Source of the DNA: an uncultured Verrucomicrobiota bacterium
Lineage (GTDB): Bacteria; Verrucomicrobiota; Verrucomicrobiia; Chthoniobacterales; JACTMZ01
Direction: 5' to 3'
Assembly (NCBI GenBank): GCA_903953565.1
Contig: CAJBKE010000009.1
Coordinates: 1-61,504 of the forward strand
DNA: 61,504 nucleotides
Shown here: positions 8,337-17,200 of the stretch, in pieces
Position numbering within the stretch: the stretch's first letter is position 1
Layout of the letters: each line of letters begins with the position of its first letter
Translations under genes and position numbers: made by a program
Notes under the pieces: model-generated
The model's input: the letters and a program-made list of their open reading frames with translations, nothing else
Told to the model about the DNA's origin: nothing
Database searches by the model: none

Positions 8337-8704
8337 TGGTTCTGGTCGATACATCCGTGTGGATCGACCACTTCCGCGCCGGCGAAGCAAGGTTGGCGCG
8401 CCTGCTGGAAGATGTCGAATTGGTGATGCACCCGTTGGTTATCGGTGAACTGGCTTGCGGAAACCTACGGAATCGACGGGAGATTCTGTCTCTGCTTTCC
8501 AATCTTCCGCACGTCGCACAGGTATCGAATGATGAGGTGCTCTTTTTCATCGAGCGGCATCGTCTGCACGGCCGCGGCTTGGGACTTGTCGACGTTCACC
8601 TCCTGGCTTGCTGCGCGGTGGAGGGGAACGGGCTTTGGAGCAAAGACGTCCGGCTGATGAAGACTGCCAAAGACTTGAAGCTGGCCGCGCACCTCGGCGT
8701 GTGA
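8336..8704 (+). CDS. vapC: VapC-type PIN-domain toxin ribonuclease
   Basis: A 122-residue PIN-domain RNase of a type II toxin-antitoxin system; family members cut tRNA or rRNA in a magnesium-dependent way. The acidic catalytic residues are all visible: Asp5 in VLVDTSVWIDHF, Glu39 in VIGELACG, Asp86 in GLVDVHLL and Asp104 in LWSKDVRL. The ATG at 8336 overlaps the antitoxin stop TGA by one base, so translation is coupled. The catalytic set is intact, so the toxin should be active. Nearby direct repeats suggest the pair arrived as a unit. Confidence 0.93.
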   Translation: MVLVDTSVWIDHFRAGEARLARLLEDVELVMHPLVIGELACGNLRNRREILSLLSNLPHVAQVSNDEVLFFIERHRLHGRGLGLVDVHLLACCAVEGNGLWSKDVRLMKTAKDLKLAAHLGV

Positions 8705-8730
8705 TTCCTCGATAGGCAGGCCAAGCATTT

Positions 8731-8823
8731 TTTTAGCCACAGCCGAGTCTTCGAGACGGCCGTCGGCAAATAGAGGAAGATCTAAGAGGATTACTTTTCC
8801 GGCGACGGACATCGGCGCAAAAC
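8731..8823. repeat. Direct repeat D, right copy, flanking vapBC
   Basis: The counterpart of the copy at 8007-8075, with the same head (TTTTAGCCAC) and the same tail (GACATCGGCGCAAAAC) but an insertion of about 25 bases between. It lies 26 bases after the vapC stop codon. Confidence 0.6.
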
Positions 8824-8878
8824 GGAATCATCCTGCAAGCGTGAACTCGGCTGCGTAAAAGCCTCTGAGGCGTCACTT

Positions 8879-8908
8879 ATTTTCTGCCGGGGTCACCCGG
8901 CGGAAAAT
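8879..8908. other. Strong 13-bp inverted repeat between convergent genes
   Basis: The arms 8879-8891 and 8896-8908 pair over 13 bp (one G-U wobble) around loop GTCA. It lies between vapC (plus) and the esterase (minus). The T bases precede the stem on both strands, so it does not match the classical stem-then-U-tract terminator and may be a repeat or a bidirectional stop of another type. Confidence 0.5.
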
Positions 8909-8931
8909 TATCATCCTGCCTTTTATCCGTG

Positions 8932-9927
8932 TTAATCGGTGGCCTGTTTTTCAATGCCGGTCAGCCACTCGACGAGCAGCGCATTGACCTTGCCCGTGCG
9001 GGCGTCGGGTTGGAGCGGATCGATGAAATCGTGCGGAATGTTCTCCGAGGCGGGGAATTCGTAGATAAAAAACTCGGTGTCGGTTGACGCGGCGCGCCAT
9101 TGTTCGACCAAGCGTCTGGTGCGGGCATTGTTCACCGCTTTGTCGTTCTCCGTGAGGATCACGCCGAGGCGATTGGCGCGTAATGACTGATCGGGCTGTG
9201 CGGTTTGCAGTCCGAGGCGCAGCGCCTCGCCGAGTGCGCGCGTGGGAAAACGCGGATAGTTGTAGGGCGGACCCGGAAGGTTTTCGCGCACGCGCGGATC
9301 CCACCACATCATCTTGTTGGGCAGGCGCGTCAGCGCGGCGGCGAAGGCCGGGGTGAGCGGATCGGGCACCACGGCGGGTCCGAAGAGCGGGGCGAGGAGG
9401 AAGGCTTCGTCGATGTCCTCGCGGTTTTGCGCCAGCCAGGCGGCGGAAATGCCACTGATCGACAAACCAACCACGGTTACTTTCTGGCCGAGTCCTTGTG
9501 CCAGGTCGACGCCGTATTGCGCGTAGCGTATGAGGTCCTGCGCGTTCATAGCAGCGTGCGCTTCGGTCATGCGATCGGCGAGGCCGTGATGAGCGAGGCG
9601 GGGAATGACGACATTGGCACCGGTGGCGAAGAGCTTTTCCCCGAGTTCTCGGAATTGGCGCGGGGCGTTGGTCAGTCCGTGCAGCAGGACGAAAACGCGT
9701 TCGGTCGGATGGCCGTGGCTGAGCACGATGGTTCGTCCGCCCTCATGCAGCGGAAGATCTGCTTCCTTGGCCTGCGTAAGTTCCCAGCGTTCCATCGCTT
9801 CGTCGTAGGAGCCTGCCGGATCCGGTGCGGAGACAAGGTCGTCGAGCGGGAGCAGTCGCAGCAACCAGACGGCACCAAGCACGAGCAGCGCGGCCATAAT
9901 GGCCGCAATCTTCAGGATGGTGCGCAT
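8932..9927 (-). CDS. Alpha/beta-hydrolase (carboxylesterase/lipase-like), membrane anchored
   Basis: A 331-residue serine hydrolase. Residues 5-27 are a hydrophobic N-terminal anchor. The oxyanion-loop motif LLHGLTNAPRQF starts at about residue 81, the nucleophile elbow is GLSISG with Ser156 (G-x-S-x-S instead of the common G-x-S-x-G), and the C-terminal His is in NIPHDFID. The substrate is unknown; esterases of this type act on lipids or acyl esters. The gene stands alone: its 3' end faces vapC, and about 100 bp separate its start from the divergent TPR-like gene. Confidence 0.8.
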   Translation of the reverse strand: MRTILKIAAIMAALLVLGAVWLLRLLPLDDLVSAPDPAGSYDEAMERWELTQAKEADLPLHEGGRTIVLSHGHPTERVFVLLHGLTNAPRQFRELGEKLFATGANVVIPRLAHHGLADRMTEAHAAMNAQDLIRYAQYGVDLAQGLGQKVTVVGLSISGISAAWLAQNREDIDEAFLLAPLFGPAVVPDPLTPAFAAALTRLPNKMMWWDPRVRENLPGPPYNYPRFPTRALGEALRLGLQTAQPDQSLRANRLGVILTENDKAVNNARTRRLVEQWRAASTDTEFFIYEFPASENIPHDFIDPLQPDARTGKVNALLVEWLTGIEKQATD

Positions 9928-10034
9928 GGTGCATCTTAGAGGGTTTTTTTCTTTACCCGTGAAGCAGGAAATCCGCGTCCTCCCGGCATGCGTGCTTCTC
10001 GCACTTCGACCGACCTGTTAAAACACCGTCACAG

Positions 10035-11837
10035 ATGTCTTGGGTCAAAGAATCACTGCCGCGTCGCGTTTGGTCTTCGGTCACGGATTTTCCCCGCCGC
10101 TGGTGGAATGAGGTGACCAGACCGTTCGGGAAGAGCGGGTTGAGCCTGCCGCGGGAGTTGTTGCAGCGCGTCATGCTCTGGATGCCCGTGCTGGTCCTGG
10201 CTCTGATCGCATTCGGCGTGCTTGGTTTTTATCTTTTCGCGGGTTGGCGGGCGCGGGACCTGACCGCCAAGGCGTTGGCCAACGCGGAGGAGGGTAATGC
10301 GCGTTTTGCCCGGCTGCAGATTTTTTCGGCCATGAGCCTGCGACCCGACGATCCGGCGGTGCAGCGTGCCGCGGCGCTGATCGAAAGCCGTCTCGGCAAT
10401 CCGGATGCGGTGCAAATGTGGGAAGAGGTCGCGGCCGGGCCGGATCTCGCGGACGACGAAATCGACGCCCGCGCCGAGGTGATGACCTTGCACGGCAACG
10501 ACGAGCAATTTGCCGCCGCGCTGGCCGCGTTGGAAAAGAAGGGGAAGACCGATCGCGCAGCCGAGTTGCGTTCCCGCCGAAGTCTGCGCCGCGGGGACAT
10601 GGAGCAAGCCATTGCCCAAGCACGCGCCGCCGCGTCATCGAATGACGAGCCGCGTCTGCGTCTGCAGCTCCTGCAACTGCTTGCCTCGCGGCATGGCGTC
10701 TTTCTCGCACCTCCCGCACAGCCCGGGGCGCTTGACCTCGCCGCCGCCGAGGAAATGGGCGCGCTTATCGACGGGTTGGTCGGCACACCGGCGGGCGATG
10801 AGGCGCTGGCCTTGGGATTGGAGGCGCCTTTTTTCCCAGCGAGCAAGAAATCGGCATGGGCCGAGGCCGCGTGGCGCAATCCGCTGGCCTCGAATCCCGC
10901 GCTCCTGCCCGCCGCCGAATTCCTCGCCGTCTCCGGAGCGGAAAAGCCCGATGCGCTCTACAACAAACTCGCCATTCTCTACATCGGCGCGCCCCTGCCG
11001 CAGCAGGCTGCGTTCGCCGGTTGGATGCTCCGACGCGGCATGAACGAACAAGTGCTCATCACGGCCTCCGCGGCCGAAGCCGTGCAGGATGAAGCCATGT
11101 TCGGCCTGCGGGCCTCCGCGCTCGGCGAACTCGATCGGTGGGAAGAGGTCTACCAATTGGCCGAGGCCCCGAGCAAAGCGCCCGATACGGTGCGCCTCAT
11201 GGTCAAATCCCGCGCCGCCCGCGAGCTCGGACGCCCCGGCGAGGCCGATGAACTGGCCCGCGCCGCGCTGCAATCCTCGGTGGCCGAAGGCCGCGTGGGG
11301 CAAGCCCTCGAGTTGGCCGACCAACAGGATCTGCGCGAGTTGTCCGACGAGGTCATTGTCGAAATGTGCGGCAACTCCGCGGTGGCCGACGGCGCCTTTC
11401 GTTTGGCCCGCGATCGTTTCGCCCGGCGCGGACAATTTGCCACGCTCGATCGGGCCTACGCCGCCGCGCGCCAGGCGGTCCCGTCGGCGACCTCCGTGCG
11501 CGATTACGGCATCTATCTCGAGTTGCTCGCTGGCCCGGGTGTCGATCCGTCGGTCACCTCTGAAATTGTGGCCGCGAACCCGACCGATGTCGGCGCGCGT
11601 TTCAACCACGCCTTGGCTTTGCTCAAGTCGGGGCAGGGGAAGGAAGCGCTCGCTGTGTTCGAGAACTTTGACGTCCTCGTGGACCAGTTGCCGCCCGGCC
11701 TGCGTGCGATCAGTGCGGCCGTGCTGCATGCCGCGGGTGATACAAACGCGATTACGGTGGTTCGCGGCATACACCCCGACCTCCTCAGCCCCGCCGAATA
11801 CGCTCTCATCGCCCCGTTGCGCACTGGCGGCCACTGA
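10035..11837 (+). CDS. Membrane-anchored TPR-like protein of unknown function, 600 aa
   Basis: One transmembrane segment is seen at about residues 47-70 (VMLWMPVLVLALIAFGVLGFY) after a basic, Trp-rich cytoplasmic N-terminus. The rest (residues 75-600) is Ala/Leu/Glu-rich helical repeats consistent with TPR-like solenoids (for example NAEEGNARFARLQIF, RFNHALALLKSGQGKEALA). Such proteins usually act as protein-binding scaffolds in the envelope. No enzymatic motif is visible. It appears monocistronic, divergent from the esterase and convergent with a PEP-CTERM gene. Confidence 0.75.
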   Translation: MSWVKESLPRRVWSSVTDFPRRWWNEVTRPFGKSGLSLPRELLQRVMLWMPVLVLALIAFGVLGFYLFAGWRARDLTAKALANAEEGNARFARLQIFSAMSLRPDDPAVQRAAALIESRLGNPDAVQMWEEVAAGPDLADDEIDARAEVMTLHGNDEQFAAALAALEKKGKTDRAAELRSRRSLRRGDMEQAIAQARAAASSNDEPRLRLQLLQLLASRHGVFLAPPAQPGALDLAAAEEMGALIDGLVGTPAGDEALALGLEAPFFPASKKSAWAEAAWRNPLASNPALLPAAEFLAVSGAEKPDALYNKLAILYIGAPLPQQAAFAGWMLRRGMNEQVLITASAAEAVQDEAMFGLRASALGELDRWEEVYQLAEAPSKAPDTVRLMVKSRAARELGRPGEADELARAALQSSVAEGRVGQALELADQQDLRELSDEVIVEMCGNSAVADGAFRLARDRFARRGQFATLDRAYAAARQAVPSATSVRDYGIYLELLAGPGVDPSVTSEIVAANPTDVGARFNHALALLKSGQGKEALAVFENFDVLVDQLPPGLRAISAAVLHAAGDTNAITVVRGIHPDLLSPAEYALIAPLRTGGH

Positions 11838-11883
11838 GCGGGAACAAGTTGGAGGCGGCGCCCATGCCGCTGCTTGCCCGAGG

Positions 11884-12732
11884 TCAGGCAACTTTGGCGC
11901 GTTGGCGCCAGCGGGCGAAGGCGGCACCGCCCGCGAGAAGAGCGGCGGCGGCCCAAGTGCCGGGCTCCGGCACGGGTGCGGCGGACTGCGTGGAGAAATT
12001 GATCGCCTCGGCGGCGGTGGGCGCGTTGGCGATGCCGGAGACCTTGAGGCTGCCGGCGTAGTCGCCGTTCAGCTTAAGCGTGTTGAAGCTGAAATTGTTT
12101 CGCGCCCCCAACAGTGAAGCATTGGCCGCGCCGGCGATCAGGGTGTTGGGATCGATGCCGAGATTGCTCGTGGCCCACATTTTGATGTCCACCTTGCCCG
12201 AGGTCGCGCTGGGCGACAGTCCGAGAGTGATGAGGTAGGTCGTGTTGATCGAAGGGGAGAAGTCGATCGTCTTGATGCCGCCGACACCCGTGCCGCCGCG
12301 GGCGTCGAAGCCGAAGTTCCCCGCCCCATAAGGAATGCCGAAGAACACCTGTTCCGTTCCGCCGTCCCAGAGACTGATCCCCGTGTAGTTTCCCCCGGCG
12401 AAATTCGACGCGCTCATCAGGTAGGAAATGTAGAACGTGTTGCCGGAGGTGCTGAAGGTCGAGGAAAGCGAACGCGTAGCGATGCTCGAGCCGATCTGCA
12501 CCGCGTTGCCCGTGCCCCCGAGTCCGGCCACGATGGTGCTGCTTCCGCCGCTCCATGCCCCCGAAAAACCGCTGCCACCGTTTTGCCCGGCAAGATTGCT
12601 ACCGACTGTGTAGTTGAAGTTTTCCGTGAAGAGAAGAGCCGAGTGCGCCGGCGAGGCAACGAGCAAAACGGTTACAATGCAAGGGAGGGCAGAACAAAAA
12701 ACCCGCGAAAAAAACACTTTGGAGGATGCCAT
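11884..12732 (-). CDS. PEP-CTERM protein, 282 aa
   Basis: An exported protein with a signal peptide (residues 1-31, ending SPAHS), a beta-rich lectin/glucanase-like body (LLFTENFNYTVGSNLAGQNG is a recurrent PEP-CTERM N-terminal pattern) and a C-terminal VPEPGTW signal with hydrophobic segment and basic tail ARWRQRAKVA. The same sorting motif is used by the proteins at 2-1009 and 1475-4132. DNA for its last domain (11945-12054) is duplicated at 12971-13080, fused there to an RND tail. Ligand unknown. Confidence 0.85.
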   Translation of the reverse strand: MASSKVFFSRVFCSALPCIVTVLLVASPAHSALLFTENFNYTVGSNLAGQNGGSGFSGAWSGGSSTIVAGLGGTGNAVQIGSSIATRSLSSTFSTSGNTFYISYLMSASNFAGGNYTGISLWDGGTEQVFFGIPYGAGNFGFDARGGTGVGGIKTIDFSPSINTTYLITLGLSPSATSGKVDIKMWATSNLGIDPNTLIAGAANASLLGARNNFSFNTLKLNGDYAGSLKVSGIANAPTAAEAINFSTQSAAPVPEPGTWAAAALLAGGAAFARWRQRAKVA

Positions 12733-13133
12733 AGTAGGTCAAGATAACGCCCAATCATTCCCGTTTGCAACAAGTTTTCTGCGGCGCACAACACCTTGGT
12801 GGGAGTAGCCATGCCCGCCAGCGGTTTTGGGCCCATCCGCCCGCGCAAGGGCGACGGTATTTGCCGACTCGTGGCGAACCTCTTAATTTCCCGACAACAG
12901 TGATCAGGCCTCTTCGCGGATGCCGTAGAAGATGGCGTAGAGGACGGGAGTGACGAGCAGGGACAGCACGGCGGCGGCCCAAGTGCCGGGCTCCGGCACG
13001 GGTGCGGCGGACTGCGTGGAGAAATTGATCGCCTCGGCGGCGGTGGGCGCGTTGGCAATGCCGGAGATCTGGAGGCTGCCCGCGTCTGGCCCTTTGACCA
13101 TCGCCCCGGAGGTCGCGATCCACTTACCAGACC
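12733..13133. other. 401-bp gap containing a chimeric duplication scar
   Basis: No intact gene is found. Bases 12902-13101 hold the chimeric pseudogene described separately. Bases 12733-12901 contain no recognisable coding or RNA feature. Confidence 0.6.
12904..13101 (-). pseudogene. Chimeric fragment: PEP-CTERM tail fused in frame to RND-pump tail
   Basis: A 65-codon frame reads SLQISGIANAPTAAEAINF then PVPEPGTWAAA and continues as VLSLLVTPVLYAIFYGIREEA. The first part equals the tail-encoding DNA of the PEP-CTERM gene (copy of 11945-12054, 110 bp, 3 mismatches); the second equals the last codons of the RND permease (12902-12976 copies 14211-14285, 2 mismatches in 75 bp). The join lies in a shared GCGGCGG. 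It has no signal peptide and a truncated sorting signal, so it is judged nonfunctional. Confidence 0.8.
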
Positions 13134-13694
13134 TCAGCCAGCCGAACGGGCCTCGTTGATGAGTTCATCCAATCCCCGCAGGCGGTAGCTCCGGCAAAGT
13201 TCGCGCACGCCGGCTAAGTCGAGTTCAGGATTGCGCATCAGCAGTTCGAGCACATCGGCCCGGGATTTGGTGCCTCCGGCATAGAGCTTGAGAGCGATCA
13301 GGTGTGGCAGCGGGACCAGCTTGAGAGCGCTGTCGGGACGCGCGGTCAGTCGCGCTTCGCGCAAAGCATCCTCGATGACCGCGGGAAACTTGTCCGCGTA
13401 GCTGATGATCTGGATCAAACCGAAGGAACCCTCGATATCGATCACGCCGCCCAAGGGATCGTCGGCATCCGGTTCGTGCAACTCGGCTTGGTATCCGGCC
13501 TTGCGGAGCGAGTCCGTGAGTTCACGCAGCTTGCGCACGTTGGCATTGACGCCCAGATCGAGATCTTCGGTCTGGCGCACGTAGCGGTGGGCTGCCAGCG
13601 CCACCGCGCCGATGACGACGGCATCAAGTTGGTGCGCGTGCAAGCAGTCGAGGATTTCCTCGGCCGCCCGCAAGATGGCATCGGCGTCTTCCAC
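13134..13694 (-). CDS. Nucleotidyltransferase-fold protein (AbiEii/MNT-like)
   Basis: About 186 residues from GTG 13694 (alternative TTG 13733). The nucleotidyltransferase core is seen: AVVIGAVALAAHRYVRQTEDLDLGV, where the Gly-Ala helix and T-x-D-x-D motif place the metal-binding acids. PLPHLIALKLYAGG and RADVLELL further on are typical of DUF6036/AbiEii-like proteins, many of which are toxins of type II or IV systems that add nucleotides to tRNA or proteins. GTG 13694 is preferred because it follows the upstream gene's stop by four bases. Together with the small partner gene it looks like a two-gene module; toxin activity is inference. Confidence 0.7.
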   Translation of the reverse strand: MEDADAILRAAEEILDCLHAHQLDAVVIGAVALAAHRYVRQTEDLDLGVNANVRKLRELTDSLRKAGYQAELHEPDADDPLGGVIDIEGSFGLIQIISYADKFPAVIEDALREARLTARPDSALKLVPLPHLIALKLYAGGTKSRADVLELLMRNPELDLAGVRELCRSYRLRGLDELINEARSAG

Positions 13695-13698
13695 CGGG

Positions 13699-13881
13699 TC
13701 AGCGGGTGCGGGCGGTGGGTTGCAGCCACGCAAAGCGCCGGCTCATGGTGAGCGCGGCGTGAATGCGCTCCTCCACCGTCATCCGCTCGATGCGGCGCAT
13801 TTCCGCACGCCGTGAGGCCGCAGCCGAGCGGCTGCGGCGCGCGGGCGGCAGGGATGCGGGGGACGGTTCATTTTTCGCCAT
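13699..13881 (-). CDS. Small basic partner of the nucleotidyltransferase gene
   Basis: A 60-residue protein from ATG 13881. The N-terminal half is Arg/Ser/Ala rich; the C-terminal half RMTVEERIHAALTMSRRFAW resembles short proteins often encoded just before nucleotidyltransferases of this class. It ends four bases before the GTG of that gene, so the two are almost certainly co-translated. It may be the antitoxin or an accessory subunit. Evidence is context plus the short conserved-looking helix; no family name is assigned. Confidence 0.55.
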   Translation of the reverse strand: MAKNEPSPASLPPARRSRSAAASRRAEMRRIERMTVEERIHAALTMSRRFAWLQPTARTR

Positions 13882-14212
13882 GACTCTCTTTAAGTGCCCC
13901 CCGTGCGATGGTCAATGACCGGGAGAACACGGTTCATCAGGTGGGTAGCCACGTGATCCTGCAAACCGCAAGTCTCGGCCACCGGAGACGGCCGGTTCCG
14001 GATCACCACGTTCTGCGCGTCGGCACGCTCAATTCAATCCCGCGTAGGCAGATCGCCTCGCGGCGACCCGCGTTGCTCCGGCCGAGCTATACAGCTCGGA
14101 GAGGCTAGCCGTCGCTGTCGAGGATGGCGAAGAGTCGAAAAACTTTTCGGGCTTGGTGCAAGAACTTCCCGTCTCAGCTTTAAAGCACAAGGCCGAGTTG
14201 CCTCTTCGTCGA
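13882..14212. other. 331-bp intergenic stretch, nothing recognised
   Basis: It lies between the nucleotidyltransferase module start and the 3' end of the RND permease gene. Small palindromes are present (for example GAGCTATACAGCTC near 14091-14104), but no convincing gene, RNA or repeat shared with the rest of the window was seen. The promoter for the minus-strand module probably lies at its left end. Confidence 0.4.
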
Positions 14213-17200
14213 TCAGGCGTCTTCGCGGATGCCGTAGAAGATGGCGTAGAGGACGGGGGTGACGAGCAGGGACAGCACGGCGGCGAAGGAGAGGCCGAAC
14301 ATGATGGTCACGGCCATGGAGGAGAAAAACGGATCGGTGACCAGCGGGATCATGCCGAGCACCGTGGTGAGCACGACCATGCAGATGGGACGCATTTTGC
14401 TGGTGCAGCCTTCGAGGATGGCGCGGTAGGGCTGGGTTCCTTTGTCGATGAGGGTCTTGATTTTGCTCACGACGACAATCTGGTTTTTGATCAGCTCACC
14501 ACCGAGGGCGAGAAGTCCCAACAAGGCCATGAAGCCGAAGGGCATGCCGGTGAGGAGAAGTCCGGCGGTCACGGCGATGATGCACAAGGGCATGACGAGC
14601 CAGATGAGGACGGTGGTGCGGATGGAATTGAAAAGCGCGACGACGATGAATGCCATGATGGCGAAGAACCACGGAATCGGTTCGGCGAGGGCACTGCGGG
14701 CGCGGCCGGAGTCTTCGTATTCGCCGCCCCATTCGAGTCGGTAGCCGGGCGGGAGTTCGATGTCCTCGATGTGGTCGCGCACGCGTTCGCGGAGTTGGCT
14801 GGGTAATCCGCGGCGGGGATCGGCGTGGACGGTAAGGGTCGGTGAGCGGTCACGACGGGCGATGACGGGATTTTCCCAGGCGACTTCGGTGCCGGCGGTG
14901 ACTTGGGCCAGCGGGATCATGCGCGCGGCGGCGGGACTCCAAATTTGCAGGTTTCCGATGGCGGCGGCATCCTCGCGTTCGGCCTGCGGAGGACGCGCGA
15001 TGATGGGGAGGAGACGGTTTTCCTGCGGGAAGAGTCCGGTGCCTTCGGTGCCGGGTTCGCGGTAGAGTCCGACGGGGCGGCCTTCGAAACTGGTTTCCAG
15101 CGCGCGGGCCACATCGACGCGGGTCAGGCCGTTGCGGCGTGCTTGTTGTTCGAGCACTTGGGGACGGATGACTTGCACCGGTTCCTGCCAATCGGTGCGC
15201 ACGGCAACCGCATTGCCGTCTTCCTCGAGGACTTGCCTGGCTTGTTCGCCAAGTTGGCGCAGCATGGCGGGATCGGGGCCGCTGAAGCGGACTTGGATGC
15301 GTCCGCCGGATCCGGGACCGAGGAGGAATCTTTTGGCGATGCCGTTGGCGCCGGGGCGGTTGGTGTCCAATTCCTGCTGGATGGCCGCGGCGATGGGATC
15401 GATTTGTCGCCAGTCATCGACATCGACGAGGAATTGCACGTAGGCGCGGTTCTCGTGCTCGGGCGAGTAGACCAAAAGAAAACGCAATCCGCCGCCGCCG
15501 ATGAGCGATGTAACGTGGGTCACGCCATCGAGCTTTTGGATGTATTCGCGGAAGTTCTCGGCAAAGGCTTCGGTCTCGCGGATGTGGGTGCCGGCCGGGA
15601 GGTAGACATCGACCATGAACTGCGGTCGCGTGGAAGGGGGGAAGAAGCTCTGATCGACGTAGCGGAAGCCGTAGAGTCCGGCGCCAAGTCCGAGAGCAGC
15701 GAGCACCACGACAAGCCAGCGATAACGCAGGGCTGCCGTGAGGAGTTTGCGGTAGATGCGGAAAGGCAGGGCATCGTAGGGATCGCGCGCGGCTTCCGCG
15801 CTGCCGGGGGCGAGCGGACGAAAGAAAATGTAGCTGAGCAGCGGCGTTGCGGTGACCGAGGAAACCCAGCTTAGGCTCAGGGCGATGAGGATGACCCAGA
15901 AGAGCGAGTTGGTGTATTCCCCGGTGTTGTCTTCGGAAAGTCCGATGGCCGCGAAGGCGATGATGCCGATGGCGGTGGCGCCGAAGAGCGGCCATTGGTT
16001 TTCCGCCACGACCTCGCGCACGACCTGCAATTTGTCGCGGCCTTTTTCGATGCCGACCTTGATGCCCTCGATGACGATGATGGCGTTGTCGGTCAGCATG
16101 CACAAAGCGATGATCAGCGCGCCGAGCGAGATGCGCTCCATGAGCAGGTCGCCTTTGAGATACATGACGAGGAACGTCGCCATGATGGTGAGGAAAAGAA
16201 CTCCGCCAATGATGAGGCTCGTTTTGCGGCCCATGGCGAAGAAGAGGACGACAAAAACGATGGTGACGGCTTTGGCCAGGTTGAAAACGAACTCGTTGGT
16301 CGCAGCCGCAACGGCTTCGGGTTGGAAGTTAATCTCGCCGATTTCCATGCCGACGGGCTGCGTGCCGGCCAGTTCGGCGAGTTTCTCCCGCACATAGGCT
16401 CCCATTTCCACCACATTGCCGCCGGGCACGATGGAGATGCCGATGCCGATGGCCGGCTTGCCGTCGTAGCGCAGCAATCGGCGCGGCGGCTCGCGGTCGG
16501 CGCGCTGCAGGGTGGCGATGTCGCGGAGGCGGAGTTGGCGTCCGCTCCGGTCCGACCCGATGATCATTTCGAGCATGTCTTCGGCCGAGGTGAAGGCGCC
16601 GGTCGGATCGATGGCAATGTGGAGATCTCCGGCGCGGACGCGTCCGCCATCCGCCGCGATGTTCTGCTCGCGCAGCTTGCTGTAGATCTGCTCCTCGTCG
16701 AGTCCGAGTTGGGCGAGGCGGAGACGGGAAATCTCGAGATAGACCACCTCCTGCTGTTCGCCGAAGAGAACGACGCTCTTGACCATGGGCACGCCGAGCA
16801 ATTCGCGGCGCAGGAAATCGGCGTAGCGCCGCAGTTCGGGGAAGGAGTAGCCGTCGCCGGTCAGGGCGAAGAAGATGCCGTAGACATCGCCGAAGTCGTC
16901 GATGATGACCGATTGTCCGCGCGCCGCGGGCGGGAGCTGGCTCTGCACATCGGCCACTTTGCGCCGCAATTCGTCCCAAACCTGCTGGATGCGGTGTTTG
17001 TCATAGCGGTCTTTGATCCGCACGGTGACGAGGGATTGTCCGCGGGTCGATTCCGACTCGACGAAATCGAGTTGGCTCATTTGCTGGCAGGCGATTTCGA
17101 TCGGATTGGTCACTTCCTGCGCGACCTCGGTGGCACTGGCTCCGGGATAGGGGGTGATAATAAGCGCCTGCTTGATGGTGAACTCGGGGTCTTCGAGGCG

